Counted from the stretch's first letter, positions 34,501 through 44,255 are shown. The stretch: 46,269 nt of DNA from an uncultured Prevotella sp. (GCA_900555035.1 USJX01000015.1:1-46269); one strand, 5' to 3'. The notes: generated by a model not told the origin, from the letters alone. Translations and numbers: made by a program.

Positions 34501-34957
34501 CAACTACGGCGACTGGTCATTGCGTACCAACTTCGTATTCCGTACCGGTTTCAAGGTAGTGAACTTCGCTCGCATGGGCCTGGAGAAGATGTATGATACC
34601 ACCAACCAGAGTTCTGCCGTGAACTGGCGCTGGCGCAAGAACGGCGACCAGACAGAGATACCACGCGCACTCTATAACTATGGTTACAACTGGCTCGGTA
34701 GCGACCGCTACGTGGAGGATGCTTCCTTCCTGCGCTTCAGCTACGTAAGTTTGAGCTACAATGTGCCTAAGGAATTCCTGAAGCAGTTTGGTCTTAACCA
34801 GATGCGCTTCGACCTGAGCGGCCAGAACATCTTCGTATGGAGCAAGTATAGCGGAACCGACCCTGAGCATGCCAACAGCGGCTGGAACTTCGCTTCCGAC
34901 AACTCGCAAACACCACGAAGCAAGTCATTCACACTCCGTATGACGCTCGGTATTTAA
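31574..34957 (+). CDS. SusC/RagA-family TonB-dependent outer-membrane transporter (first copy)
   Basis: The 1127-residue protein has a signal peptide (MNNIRTYLTAAALCSTMTIA), a carboxypeptidase-regulatory-like domain at about 25-100 (RVSGTVSDEFGPVIGCNVIE), the linker QIEAVTVVAKQ, and a plug with MRGVTTINGSSEPLIVVNG and the SusC signature ATAIWGARGANGVISIKTKR at about 235-254. A beta-barrel of about 850 residues with many aromatic strands follows, ending FTLRMTLGI. SusC proteins import oligosaccharides across the outer membrane using energy from TonB-ExbBD, with a SusD lid. The SusD gene follows after 23 nt, and the fasciclin gene precedes it. The substrate is unknown but should be shared with the divergent enzymes. 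Confidence 0.95.
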   Translation: MNNIRTYLTAAALCSTMTIAAQGQRVSGTVSDEFGPVIGCNVIEKDANNRNVNATVTDVNGNFQLTVKNPKHKLVVTFVGYKPYSKVIGSQTNFEIKLKDENQIEAVTVVAKQRFRGDGLSIPKNELSVATQTLNMNKVDGLAFTSADEALQGQIAGLDIVANSGNLGAGTTMRMRGVTTINGSSEPLIVVNGNIMDVPGAENTDWSTATEETYSSLLSINVNDIESIDILKDAAATAIWGARGANGVISIKTKRGKRGKIRINYNFMLQGTWQPNGYNLLTGDEYTMLMKEELYNPTQNPSATTNINELNYNKSWAEYNNWNDNTDWVDAVRKMGWNQTHGITISGGGEKATFRISANYDHQLGTIIKQQLDRFSTRLSLDYYVSDRIKFSTEFPLTYTKNQKNYGNNILGKALQMAPNMSIYREDANGFDTNEYYIMLPEGKEGAGSTVSGTSSEQLKSVRGIGNPVAIANLAYDNETTYRINPEFKLNYYLMGTEERKTRLDYEGSVYLDVYSKSNPTWYPGSLSTAGWEDSGYNRYAMDDYNSLAFTTRHQLIFTPWLGNDLAWTMLGRWEMTKGNGYGQNVTENQLPDGVSSPTVPAYLRNMSTSNGEWRGMSGVFSTHISYKTRYNADFTVRADGTTKFGKNNKWGYFPGVSVRWNISDEPWMRWSRNVLSMLAVRPSWGVNGKAPSSEYLQYAKYVAGSIYGNGTTTQTATKVDGLQLVDLKWEKTTSWNLGANLGLFDDKLEADFNYYYKKTNDLLNSGVSIASQTGFANLAWKNIGSMENKGWELNIQGNRFIKAGKFSMSASFNVAQNFNKITEMDPTVLDGINEDWTADSRGRYFKRIQVGNALGSIFGLRAHGVYQYTYDYLTNLRRQNNWSNSQLVDYINNEFLPSGKTAPVALNKEGKVITGSDGSPLRMTYNSSNGSETYKFDGGDVIYEDVNKDGTINSLDMVYLGNSNPKFSGGFGFTFNYGDWSLRTNFVFRTGFKVVNFARMGLEKMYDTTNQSSAVNWRWRKNGDQTEIPRALYNYGYNWLGSDRYVEDASFLRFSYVSLSYNVPKEFLKQFGLNQMRFDLSGQNIFVWSKYSGTDPEHANSGWNFASDNSQTPRSKSFTLRMTLGI

Positions 34958-34980
34958 CCCATCTTTAAATAAAGATAAAA

Positions 34981-36795
34981 ATGAAGAAAAAAACAAACCA
35001 TATCATCAAGAGCCTGGCGGTAGCCTTCCTCGGAGGCTTATCACTCTGCTCATGCACCGACTTCCTGACGATCTACCCTACAGATAAGACCGTGGGTGAG
35101 AACTTCTGGAAAAACAAAGACCAGGTTGACCAAATGGTCACAGGTGCCTATACTGGAATGATTTCTGGTTCCAACATCGAAAGATTCATCATGTGGGGTG
35201 ACTATCGCTCTGACGTGATGAGAAAAACCAGCGCATTGGATAATACCACACTGGATAACATCACCAACGTGGATCTCTATCCTAGCAGCGGCTATAACTC
35301 ATGGTCATCTTTCTATTATGTCATCAACACCTGCAACCTGGTGATGCACCACGCACAGGATGTACTGGCTGTGGATCCTGACTATACCGAAGGTGACTAC
35401 CAAACCACCCGTGCGCAGATGCTCGGTCTTCGCGCACTCTGCCACTTCTATCTGGTTCGCACCTTCCGCGACGTGCCATACGTAACCAAGGCGTATGAAA
35501 AGTCAGACGACCTGACCCTCGACGGCCAGCTGGCACCTGATTCTACCCTGCAGCTCTGCATCAACGACCTGGTAGAGGCAGAAAGAGGTTGCTACAAGTA
35601 CGGCACCTTCGCCGCCGACGACTGGCGCAGCGTAGGCTTGCTGAGCAAGGATGCCATCAATGCCATCCTCGCCGATGTATATCTGTGGCGTGCTTCGCTC
35701 TGGAGCAAAACCGACAAGGAGAAGGCAAAGACCTACTATCAGGCTTGCATCGACTATGCCGACAAGGTAATCGACTCTCACAAGAGATTCTACGAGAACA
35801 ATTACAAGGGTTCTGCATCCAGCGATAACGCTACAGCTCCTTACTATCTGTTGAGCGGTAACCAGGCATTCTACCAGAACTTCGTGGAAGGCAATTCACG
35901 CGAAAGCATCTTCGAGCTCCAGTTTGATGGAACCAGCAACGTGAACAACCTCGTTCGCCAGTACTTCTACAAGCATAAGGACGCAACATCAACCTACGGT
36001 ATGCTTGCAGGAACCATAGCAGTGGGTAACTCTGTAGGCGACAGCCCTACACCAGACAAGTCGAGTGCTTCTACCTCTGCCTTGTACCAGTCGGCGAACG
36101 ACTATCGCTTCTACGACAACAGCTATGAAGTGAACGATGCCAACACCTCATCCTTCCCAATCAGAAAGATGGTGTATAACATGTCAGCCAATTCTGTGAT
36201 TCCAACCAACAAGCAGGGTTATACCTACTTGCAGGCACGCGGTTTCGACAACTACAAGCAGAACTGGATTGTATATCGTATCACCGACGTGATGCTGATG
36301 AAGGCAGAAGCCGAGACACAGCTGGCAGGAACCGATGCCAACAAGCTGAAGCATGCCTTCCTGATTGTCAATGCCGTGAACAAGCGTTCGCTCGATCCAT
36401 TGGCAGTAAACAAGGATTCATTGGTTTATAAGGATAACTACGACAAGCAAGCCAAGCTCGAACTGCTCTGCCTCCAGGAAAGAGGCCGTGAGCTTCTCTA
36501 CGAAGGCAAGCGCTGGTACGACCTGGTTCGCTACAGCTACCGCCACATGACGGGTGTAGATCCAACCAAGACCCTCTACGAGATTGACCCTAAGGGTAGC
36601 CTCTATCCTACTTTGGACGATGCCGACAACGAACTCAAGAACATTCTGAATGCCAAATACGGTACAGGTGTCATTAAGTTCAAGAACGAGGCATTCCTCT
36701 ACTGGCCAATCCTGCAGCAGGAAACCAAGAACAACAAGTTGATCCATCAGAACCCGGTTTATGTGGAGACACAGACTTCCGAGCGACAGGATTAA
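34981..36795 (+). CDS. SusD/RagB-family glycan-binding lipoprotein (first copy)
   Basis: The 604-residue protein has a lipobox SLCSC with Cys25 and the standard SusD opening TDFLTIYPTDKTV, then helical TPR-like repeats (AQMLGLRALCHFYLVRTFRD) and a C-terminal LLYEGKRWYDLVRYSY signature near 505-520. It forms the lid over the SusC barrel and captures oligosaccharide at the cell surface. The start ATG 34981 is 23 nt after the SusC stop, so the genes are co-translated as a pair. Nothing in the sequence reveals the ligand. Confidence 0.95.
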   Translation: MKKKTNHIIKSLAVAFLGGLSLCSCTDFLTIYPTDKTVGENFWKNKDQVDQMVTGAYTGMISGSNIERFIMWGDYRSDVMRKTSALDNTTLDNITNVDLYPSSGYNSWSSFYYVINTCNLVMHHAQDVLAVDPDYTEGDYQTTRAQMLGLRALCHFYLVRTFRDVPYVTKAYEKSDDLTLDGQLAPDSTLQLCINDLVEAERGCYKYGTFAADDWRSVGLLSKDAINAILADVYLWRASLWSKTDKEKAKTYYQACIDYADKVIDSHKRFYENNYKGSASSDNATAPYYLLSGNQAFYQNFVEGNSRESIFELQFDGTSNVNNLVRQYFYKHKDATSTYGMLAGTIAVGNSVGDSPTPDKSSASTSALYQSANDYRFYDNSYEVNDANTSSFPIRKMVYNMSANSVIPTNKQGYTYLQARGFDNYKQNWIVYRITDVMLMKAEAETQLAGTDANKLKHAFLIVNAVNKRSLDPLAVNKDSLVYKDNYDKQAKLELLCLQERGRELLYEGKRWYDLVRYSYRHMTGVDPTKTLYEIDPKGSLYPTLDDADNELKNILNAKYGTGVIKFKNEAFLYWPILQQETKNNKLIHQNPVYVETQTSERQD

Positions 36796-36846
36796 CAGCA
36801 TCATTACACATTATTATATATATACATTAATAAATAGTATAGCAAT

Positions 36847-38985
36847 ATGACTAAGTTCATTCATAAGATAGGAGGCATGATGGCACTCGCAGCACTGGGT
36901 GTTGCGTCATTCACATCTTGCTCTGAAGAGATTGATGACAGTAACCTCTATACTTTCACCGGTCAAACCGTCATCGACTATCTGCGCAGCGACTCAACCT
37001 TGAGCGACATCGCCAAGATTTCCGACCGCGCAGGCATGTCTGACCGCTTGTCTGCCTACGGAACTTACACCTGCTTCGCCCCAACCAACGAGGCACTCAA
37101 GGTTTATATCGACTCACTCTACAACGATAAGAAGAGCGATAACCACAATGGTCTTTATGCAGGTGAGGTACCAGCCGACAGCGTCATGAACCGCCTCTGG
37201 AAATCAGAAAAGTGTGATTCCCTCTGCAAGGACATCATCGAATCACACGTAACAGGTCAGAAAAAGACCACCAACGACTTCCTCACAGGTGCCGACATCA
37301 CCATGATGCTGGGTAACACCCATACACCAAAGCGTGTAAATGGCGAAATAACCATGGATGGTACCACCCATTTCATCAAGACCGACCAGGAAGTGGAAAA
37401 TGGTATCGTGCAGGTAATCGACCGCCTCTTCTACCGCTCAACCAACTACATCATCGACGAGATGGATGCAATGGGATGCTACGGGCTCTGGGTAGAAGCC
37501 TTGAGAAAGACAGGTATCGACAAGATCTTGCAGGAAAACATCCGCACCAAGGGCATCAGCTGGTTCAACATCGAACCAGAAACCAAGTATCCATACGCCG
37601 ACTATCCAACCAAGTGTAAGGTGGGATTCACCATCTTTGCAGAGCCAGACGAAGTACTCAAGAAGGAAGGCATCAACACCTTTGCTGATTTGGTAGCAAG
37701 AGCCAACCAAGAATATGCAAATTGCAAAAACTGGTATAGCTATGTGGAGGATAAAGGCATCAACGTAAGCACCGGCAACGACTACACTAACCAGTGGAAC
37801 GCCCTCAACATGTTTATCCGCTACCACATCCTGCACTATGCACTCTCTACCGACAAGCTCGTTTATTCATACAACGAGTTGAAGGATATGGATGTATATG
37901 AGTATGTTCGCACCCTGTTGCCAGGAACCATGTTCAAGCTTACAGGTATCAAGGATCCAGGTGGTAACGTAGGTGAAATCCGCATCAACCGCCAGTTGAA
38001 CACTCCTACCCTGACCAGCGACCCAGGTAACACCAACCGCAATGGTACAGCTTACCTGGAGGCAAACCAGGTAATCGACGAAGGTATCCTGGTAGGTAAC
38101 ACCAAGATCAACTCACGTCAGGCAAGCAACGGTTACGTTCACCCTATCAGCGGTGTGCTCGCTTACAAGGAGACTGTTCCTAACAAGGTACTCAACGAGC
38201 GTCTCCGCTTTGAGTTCATGTCACTCTTCGATGAAAGTATGACCAACCGCTACAGAGGTTACACCGGAGCCGACCTGAAGTCATTCTTCGGCCGCACCGA
38301 CCGTAACATCACAGCCGTTCGTATTCCAGAGGGTTACTTCGAGAACATGGTTATCTACAACGGCGATGCATCACGCGTTTATTATCTTACCAAAGATGAG
38401 GCAAAGGTAGGACAGGGTTCAAGCAACGACTGCTGGAACGACTATCAGGGCGATGAGCTCTACTGTAAGGGTGCATACGACTTCGCCATCAAGTTGCCGC
38501 CAGTGCCAAAGGATGGTACTTACGAGTTGCGCTTCGGCTATGTGAACAACGGTCAGCGTACCATCGTTCAGTTCTACCTGGGTCACTCTTCCGACCGTTC
38601 AACCATGACTCCATGCGATATTCCATTGGATCAGAACGTACAGGCAAACTCAGTAACCGTGGGTTGGACAAACCCAAATACCGATGGTGACAATGGTGCA
38701 GCAGTGGATAAGGCGATGCACAACCGTGGATGGATGCGTGGTCCTAACTACTTTGGTAACATGAAGTATGGTGAGGGTACCCTGGCACGATTCAACGGTA
38801 CAGGTGGCCAGCAGCACATCCGCCGCATCGTAACCAAGCAGTACTTCAAGCAGGGTGAAGAAAACTGGTTCCGCTGCAAGACAGCGATGCCAGAGAACAC
38901 TGAGGCACAGTTTGAGCTCGACTACATCGAACTTGTACCAGTAAGCGTATATAACAACCCTTACCTCACAGAGGATGTATTCTAA
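36847..38985 (+). CDS. Fasciclin-domain surface lipoprotein (second)
   Basis: The 712-residue lipoprotein has a lipobox FTSC (Cys25) and an acidic follow-on SEEIDDSN. Residues about 38-200 form a FAS1-like domain (VIDYLRSDSTLSDIAKI, TYTCFAPTNEALKVY, VEQ/IVQVIDRLF). A second, less clear FAS1-like unit lies at about 205-420. Residues about 490-690 (FSGRTD/ITAVRIPEGYFENMV to FELDYIELVPV) look like a beta-sandwich of carbohydrate-binding type. It follows the first SusD by 51 nt in the same direction. A 23-bp tandem duplication covers its last seven codons and stop. Its likely role is surface capture of substrate. Confidence 0.78.
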   Translation: MTKFIHKIGGMMALAALGVASFTSCSEEIDDSNLYTFTGQTVIDYLRSDSTLSDIAKISDRAGMSDRLSAYGTYTCFAPTNEALKVYIDSLYNDKKSDNHNGLYAGEVPADSVMNRLWKSEKCDSLCKDIIESHVTGQKKTTNDFLTGADITMMLGNTHTPKRVNGEITMDGTTHFIKTDQEVENGIVQVIDRLFYRSTNYIIDEMDAMGCYGLWVEALRKTGIDKILQENIRTKGISWFNIEPETKYPYADYPTKCKVGFTIFAEPDEVLKKEGINTFADLVARANQEYANCKNWYSYVEDKGINVSTGNDYTNQWNALNMFIRYHILHYALSTDKLVYSYNELKDMDVYEYVRTLLPGTMFKLTGIKDPGGNVGEIRINRQLNTPTLTSDPGNTNRNGTAYLEANQVIDEGILVGNTKINSRQASNGYVHPISGVLAYKETVPNKVLNERLRFEFMSLFDESMTNRYRGYTGADLKSFFGRTDRNITAVRIPEGYFENMVIYNGDASRVYYLTKDEAKVGQGSSNDCWNDYQGDELYCKGAYDFAIKLPPVPKDGTYELRFGYVNNGQRTIVQFYLGHSSDRSTMTPCDIPLDQNVQANSVTVGWTNPNTDGDNGAAVDKAMHNRGWMRGPNYFGNMKYGEGTLARFNGTGGQQHIRRIVTKQYFKQGEENWFRCKTAMPENTEAQFELDYIELVPVSVYNNPYLTEDVF

Positions 38986-39009
38986 ACCTCACCGAGGACG
39001 TATTCTAAA
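38964..39009 (+). repeat. 23-bp tandem duplication of a gene's end
   Basis: Units 38964-38986 and 38987-39009 differ at two positions. Each carries ACCGAGGATGT-type sequence and TATTCTAA, so the final codons and stop TAA of the fasciclin gene are repeated just after the real stop. Confidence 0.85.
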
Positions 39010-39042
39010 GAAATAGAATCAAAATCAAGTAAAAAGAATAAC

Positions 39043-40905
39043 ATGAAAGTAAGATATATATTAATGACAGCAGCTGTAGCCTTGGGTCTCCAAGGCTGCA
39101 GCGACTGGGATGACCATTATGATGTCAACGGCAACAACCTTCCGGGTGCCGACGCTACCCTCTGGGAGCAGATCAGCAGTCGAGATGAGTTGAGCAACTT
39201 TGCCAAACTTCTGAAGAGAGTGCATTACGACGAGGCGCTCAATACCTACCAGAGCTTCACCATATGGGCACCTAACAATGATGCCTACAACTTCGAGAAG
39301 TACAGCAACATGAGCGACAGCTTGCTGAAGGCAGAATTCCTCAACAACCACATCGCACGCGGCTATCACCGTGCATCGGGCGACATCGACGAGCGCATCC
39401 ACTTCCTCAACAAGAAGGTGTTAGACTTCCAGGGCAGCAGCGACAGCTACGTGCTCAGCGGCCAGGCAGTGGATAGCACCAACATTCTGAGCAAGAACGG
39501 CGTGCTGCACCTGATGAAGGGCATGATGGATTTCCGTCCTAACTTCTATGAATACTTCGCTCGCGAGCACGAGGGTGGCGTGACCACCAACTCGCTGAAG
39601 GATATCTTCATGAGCAAGATGAAGCGCGAGATTGATAAGGACAAGAGTGTGGAAGGTCCGATGAAGGATGGTGAAGTTACCTATCTGGATACAGTTTATA
39701 CAGAAACCAACCAGATGTTCACCCTGCTCAATGCCCAGCTCACCAGCGAAGACAGTACCTACACGATGATTGTTCCTAGCGACAAGGCATGGGAGAAGGC
39801 TTACAAGCACGTGGAGGCATACTTCGACTATCCTGAAAGCTTTGAGCCATTCACCCTTACCAACGATGAGAAGACAGGTAAGCTTACCTACACCATCGCA
39901 GCAAAGGTAAACATTGATGCCGACAGCTTGAAGAAGGAGCATACCATCCTGAGCATCCTGCAGCCATTGGTATTCAGCAACACCGTGAACCCAGCACTGA
40001 AGGGTGGCAACATCCCAACCGGTGCTACCGACTCTATCCACAGTACAACCAATGTGTATTCACGCAACACCCTGAACTACATGAGCGAAAACAGCAGCCG
40101 CGTGGATGACGCCGCAGAGCTGTTTAAGGGTGCTACCAAATACAACATGAGTAACGGTACTGTATGGCTGACAGGCGACTCACTCTACGCACGCCCATGG
40201 GCAATATGGAACCCTATCTTGCATCTGAAAGCTCAGTATGGTAACTATCAGGCAGGTACCAGCAACGTAACCCTGACAAAGACCGTGACCGTGGGAACCA
40301 GCGACCGCAACCCAAGCGTAAAGGGTTCCATGCACACCCCAGCGTTCTATCAGGTATCATCTGCCATCAACCAGCGCCCAGAGGTATTCCTCTACGCTCC
40401 ACAGGTTCGATCTACAGCATACGCCGTATATCTGACCATGGTTCCTGCTACCATCAACGATACCACAGCCGTGCCAACCGAGCAATCCATCGCTCTGCGT
40501 ACCATCATGCACAACAGTAAGGGTGGCGCTCCTAAGGCACAAGCCAGCACCGGATATCCAACTCCAGGTGCCCTGAAAAAGGATTTCGACCACATGAACA
40601 AGAACATGGGTGCGGTGAAATTCGATTACGGAACCAAGGAAGAATCCAAGATTCTGACCAAGTACATGGGTATCTTCAAGCCAAACATGAGCTACACCGC
40701 CCTTCAGAGCAACCCAGCTATCCGCCCTGTGTTCAATGTATATTGCAGCACACGTACCCAAGGTGGCAGCACTGAGCTCCGCATCGCAGGCATCATCCTG
40801 GTACCTCAGGAAGCAGTGGAATACTACATGAAAAATGGTATGATTAGCGACTACACGGGCGACATGCCAGAAATCTTCTGGAACCTCACCGGCTCCAGCA
40901 ATTAA
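39043..40905 (+). CDS. Fasciclin-domain surface lipoprotein (third)
   Basis: The 620-residue lipoprotein has a short signal and lipobox LQGC (Cys19), followed by SDWDDHYD, a strong surface-export signal. Residues about 38-165 form one FAS1 domain (LSNFAKLLKRVHYDEAL, FTIWAPNNDAYNFE, NGVLHLMKGMMDF). A second lies at about 170-370 (MFTLLNAQLTSEDSTYTMIV, PSDKAWEKAY, FKGATKYNMSNGTVWL). The C-terminal 230 residues are beta-rich without a family I recognise. It stands 28 nt before the second SusC gene, the same order as at the first pair, which supports a functional fasciclin-SusC-SusD trio. Confidence 0.82.
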   Translation: MKVRYILMTAAVALGLQGCSDWDDHYDVNGNNLPGADATLWEQISSRDELSNFAKLLKRVHYDEALNTYQSFTIWAPNNDAYNFEKYSNMSDSLLKAEFLNNHIARGYHRASGDIDERIHFLNKKVLDFQGSSDSYVLSGQAVDSTNILSKNGVLHLMKGMMDFRPNFYEYFAREHEGGVTTNSLKDIFMSKMKREIDKDKSVEGPMKDGEVTYLDTVYTETNQMFTLLNAQLTSEDSTYTMIVPSDKAWEKAYKHVEAYFDYPESFEPFTLTNDEKTGKLTYTIAAKVNIDADSLKKEHTILSILQPLVFSNTVNPALKGGNIPTGATDSIHSTTNVYSRNTLNYMSENSSRVDDAAELFKGATKYNMSNGTVWLTGDSLYARPWAIWNPILHLKAQYGNYQAGTSNVTLTKTVTVGTSDRNPSVKGSMHTPAFYQVSSAINQRPEVFLYAPQVRSTAYAVYLTMVPATINDTTAVPTEQSIALRTIMHNSKGGAPKAQASTGYPTPGALKKDFDHMNKNMGAVKFDYGTKEESKILTKYMGIFKPNMSYTALQSNPAIRPVFNVYCSTRTQGGSTELRIAGIILVPQEAVEYYMKNGMISDYTGDMPEIFWNLTGSSN

Positions 40906-40933
40906 TCAAACATGAACTCAACATTTGAAAACA

Positions 40934-43900
40934 ATGATAAATTTCAGAATATTGGCAATCATGGGCTTGATGGCTGTGGCAGCACAGGTCAACGCCCAGG
41001 AAGCAACAGATGACGCAGCAAGTCAGAAGAAGACGGCAGCAGCTCCTAAGTTGCCTGAATACCCTATGATGGAAATCACAGGTACCATCTACGATGCTGC
41101 TACAGGAAAGCCACTCAGCGGTGTACAGGTTCAGCCATTGGGCAATGCCAACTATGCTGCCATGACCAAGGACGACGGTACCTTCACCATCAAGGTGCCT
41201 ACCTTCACTACATCGCTCTATCTCTTCACTTCGCAGTATGCCAGCCAGCAGGTTTCCATCGCAGGTAAGAGTCATATCACTGCCAACATGCTCAGCGACA
41301 AGTTCAACGAGATGTACACCAACGGTACGCAGCTCGGAGGCGCTGCCAGCGTAAAGACCGATAAGACAACCACACAGATTTCTGTTGAGGACCTCATCAG
41401 CGAGCAGCTCGGCGGCGACGTGCGCACCATCAAGCGCTCAGGTGCTCCTGGCATCGGTTCTGCCATGTTTATCCGTGGCTTGAACTCGCTCAATGCCAAC
41501 GCCCAGCCACTGGTAGTAGTGGATGGCGTGCCAATGGACATGCAGTATAACGGCACTTCGCTGCAGACAGGTATGTTCAACAACCAGTTGCTGAACATCA
41601 ACCCTGCCGACATCGAGAAGATTTCAGTATTGAAGAACGGTACTGCCATCTATGGTGCCAAGGGTGCCAACGGCGTTATCGTCATCGAAACCCGCCGCGG
41701 TCACAGCATCGCTACCCGCATTGACGCCAACATCGGCGTGGGTGTGAACCTGGTACCAAAGCTTCCTAAGGTGATGGATGCCGACCAGTATATGAGCTAT
41801 GCCACAGAGATGCTGGGTACTTATCCGGAAATCAGCAAGATTATGGAGAACAATAATCTCAATTTCCTGAATAACGACAAGAACAATTACTATTATAATG
41901 CATACCACAACAACACCGACTGGAGCAAGGAGGTTTATGAAGAAGCCTTGAGCCAGAACTACAGCATCAACGTGCAGGGTGGTGACGATGTGGGTATGTA
42001 CAACCTCTCTCTGGGTTATACCGACGGCAAGAGCACAGCCAAGAAGAATGGCTTCAACCGCCTGAACATCCGTTTCAACAGCGACTTGAAGATTACCAAG
42101 GACTTCGCTACTGAGTTTGACGTTGACTACGTGAAGTTGAGCCGCGACCTCTTTGATGATGGCGCTCCTAGCGACTTCAGCAAGGGTACCGTGACATCGC
42201 CTACACTCCTGGCGCTGATCAAATCGCCTATCCTCAACCCATACGTATTCAACAAGACCACAGGTCAGTTGTCTTCTACCCTCTCTGAGGCAGACGACTT
42301 CCTGAGTGCACTGGATCCCAACCTCTCGCTGGCAAACCCTACTGCCCTGCTGGCAAACGGCAGCGGCAACAACAAGAACCGCATGGAGAACTCTATGTTC
42401 CACGTGCGCATCATGCCTAAGTTCGACCTGGGCAAGGGTTTCAAGCTTTCAGAGAACATCAACTATACGTTGAACCGTAACTCCCAGCGCTACTATCGTC
42501 CGAAGGGCGGTGTGCCAACCTTCTATGTAGAGGGCTTGGGTATGGTACAGACCTTGTCTGCTTCCATCTTCGCCAAGGAAGAGACCTTGATGAGCGATAC
42601 CCGCTTCGATTTCTCACGCATCCTGGGTGCCCACACCATCGATGCCATGGCAGGATTCAGATACCTGAACTACGGTTATGAGATGAACAACCCTACAGGA
42701 CAGTATCAGAGTGCCGGTAACGACCTCTTGCCAAACGTATCCAACAGCATGGACTTCAAGGATGCCAAGGGTGAGGATTACAAGAAGACCAGCCTTACCT
42801 GGTATGCACAAGCCAACTACAACTACAAGAACCGCTACTTCCTGGAGGCTCAGGCAGCCCTGGAGAGCAGCAGCAGATTCGGCGACAAGGCCACAAGCCT
42901 GCGCATGGGCGGTGTAGCATGGGGCTTGTTCCCTAGCGTACAGGCAGGTTGGGTGATGACCAACGAAGCGTGGTTCCCACAGAACATCGGCCTCAACTAT
43001 CTGCGCCTGAACGCCGGATTCGAGATAAGCGGTAACGACGATATCAACAACAAGGCTGCACGCACATCGTTCGAGGTATTGAAGTTCCTGCACAACGCCA
43101 TCCCAGCCGTACAACTCAACAACATCGGTAACGAGAATGTGACCTTCGAGAAAACCCGCCGCATCAACCTGGGCTTCCAGAGCCAGTGGCTCGACAACCG
43201 CCTGGGCTTAGGCTTCAACTACTATATGAACCATACATCCGACCTCCTCACCGTGAAGGATTTCACCACTCCTGTGGCAGGTGTGAAGAGCTATTGGAGC
43301 AACGAGGGTTCTATGGACAACACCGGATTTGAGGTAAGCCTCAACGGTAAGCCAGTGGTAAGCCGCAAATTCACCCTGGAGCTGGGTGCCAGCTTGGGTC
43401 ACTACAAGAACGAGATCAAGAGCTTGCCTAACGAGAAATACGTAGCCATCAACGGCAATGCCAAGGGTGCCAAGGGTTATACCTCTTCTATCTATGGCAG
43501 CGGCAACGTGGCAACACTCGTAGGTCAGAGTGCCGGTGTATTCTACGGATACAAGACTGCAGGCGTATTCGCAACAGATGCTGAAGCAAAGGCTGCCGGA
43601 AAGGACGGTTATCTCTACCAGCTCGACGAAACCGGTGCCAAGAAGTATTTCAAGGCTGGTGACATGCACTTCGTTGACCTGGATGGCGACGGCTGCATCG
43701 GCGAGAACGACAAGACCATCATCGGTAATCCAAACCCGGATATCTATGGTAATGCATTCATCCGCGCCTCTTACGGTAACTTCACACTCTCTGCAGTGTT
43801 CGGCTACTCGGTGGGCAACGACATCTTCAACTACCAGCGCAGCGTAATAGAGGGCGGCAAGAACTTCTACAACCAGAGCACTGCCCTGGTAAACCGCTGG

Positions 43901-44224
43901 AGAAGCGAAGGTCAGGTGACCAATGTTCCTCGTATATCTTACGATGACGAGATGGGCAACTCACGCTTCAGCGACCGCTGGATAGAGGATGGAAGCTATC
44001 TGAAGCTCCGCTCACTCAACCTCAACTACAAGGTGCCTGTAAGCACATCATGGTTGCAGGGTCTTCAGGTTTGGGTAGAGGCAAACAACCTCTTCACCCT
44101 GACCAAGTATCTGGGTGGCGACCCTGAGATGTCAACCTCCAACGCCGTGCTCTATCAGGGCATCGACACGGGTAGCATCGCATCAGGACGCACCATTACA
44201 GTGGGTTTGAAGCTTAATCTCTAA
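40934..44224 (+). CDS. SusC/RagA-family TonB-dependent outer-membrane transporter (second copy)
   Basis: ATG 40934 gives MINFRILAIMGLMAVAAQVN, a signal peptide; the frame upstream to 40925 has only a TTG. The protein is 1096 residues. After an Ala/Lys-rich stretch comes a carboxypeptidase-regulatory-like domain (EITGTIYDAATGKPLSGVQV, about 46-115), then the plug (FIRGLNSLNANAQPLVVVDG) and the SusC signature (GTAIYGAKGANGVIVIETRR, about 236-255) and the barrel, ending RTITVGLKLNL. It differs clearly from the first SusC in sequence, so the locus probably imports two different oligosaccharides or sizes. The SusD partner follows after 31 nt. Confidence 0.95.
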   Translation: MINFRILAIMGLMAVAAQVNAQEATDDAASQKKTAAAPKLPEYPMMEITGTIYDAATGKPLSGVQVQPLGNANYAAMTKDDGTFTIKVPTFTTSLYLFTSQYASQQVSIAGKSHITANMLSDKFNEMYTNGTQLGGAASVKTDKTTTQISVEDLISEQLGGDVRTIKRSGAPGIGSAMFIRGLNSLNANAQPLVVVDGVPMDMQYNGTSLQTGMFNNQLLNINPADIEKISVLKNGTAIYGAKGANGVIVIETRRGHSIATRIDANIGVGVNLVPKLPKVMDADQYMSYATEMLGTYPEISKIMENNNLNFLNNDKNNYYYNAYHNNTDWSKEVYEEALSQNYSINVQGGDDVGMYNLSLGYTDGKSTAKKNGFNRLNIRFNSDLKITKDFATEFDVDYVKLSRDLFDDGAPSDFSKGTVTSPTLLALIKSPILNPYVFNKTTGQLSSTLSEADDFLSALDPNLSLANPTALLANGSGNNKNRMENSMFHVRIMPKFDLGKGFKLSENINYTLNRNSQRYYRPKGGVPTFYVEGLGMVQTLSASIFAKEETLMSDTRFDFSRILGAHTIDAMAGFRYLNYGYEMNNPTGQYQSAGNDLLPNVSNSMDFKDAKGEDYKKTSLTWYAQANYNYKNRYFLEAQAALESSSRFGDKATSLRMGGVAWGLFPSVQAGWVMTNEAWFPQNIGLNYLRLNAGFEISGNDDINNKAARTSFEVLKFLHNAIPAVQLNNIGNENVTFEKTRRINLGFQSQWLDNRLGLGFNYYMNHTSDLLTVKDFTTPVAGVKSYWSNEGSMDNTGFEVSLNGKPVVSRKFTLELGASLGHYKNEIKSLPNEKYVAINGNAKGAKGYTSSIYGSGNVATLVGQSAGVFYGYKTAGVFATDAEAKAAGKDGYLYQLDETGAKKYFKAGDMHFVDLDGDGCIGENDKTIIGNPNPDIYGNAFIRASYGNFTLSAVFGYSVGNDIFNYQRSVIEGGKNFYNQSTALVNRWRSEGQVTNVPRISYDDEMGNSRFSDRWIEDGSYLKLRSLNLNYKVPVSTSWLQGLQVWVEANNLFTLTKYLGGDPEMSTSNAVLYQGIDTGSIASGRTITVGLKLNL

Positions 44225-44255
44225 TAAAAAAGTACAATCACAAAGCATCAAAATA

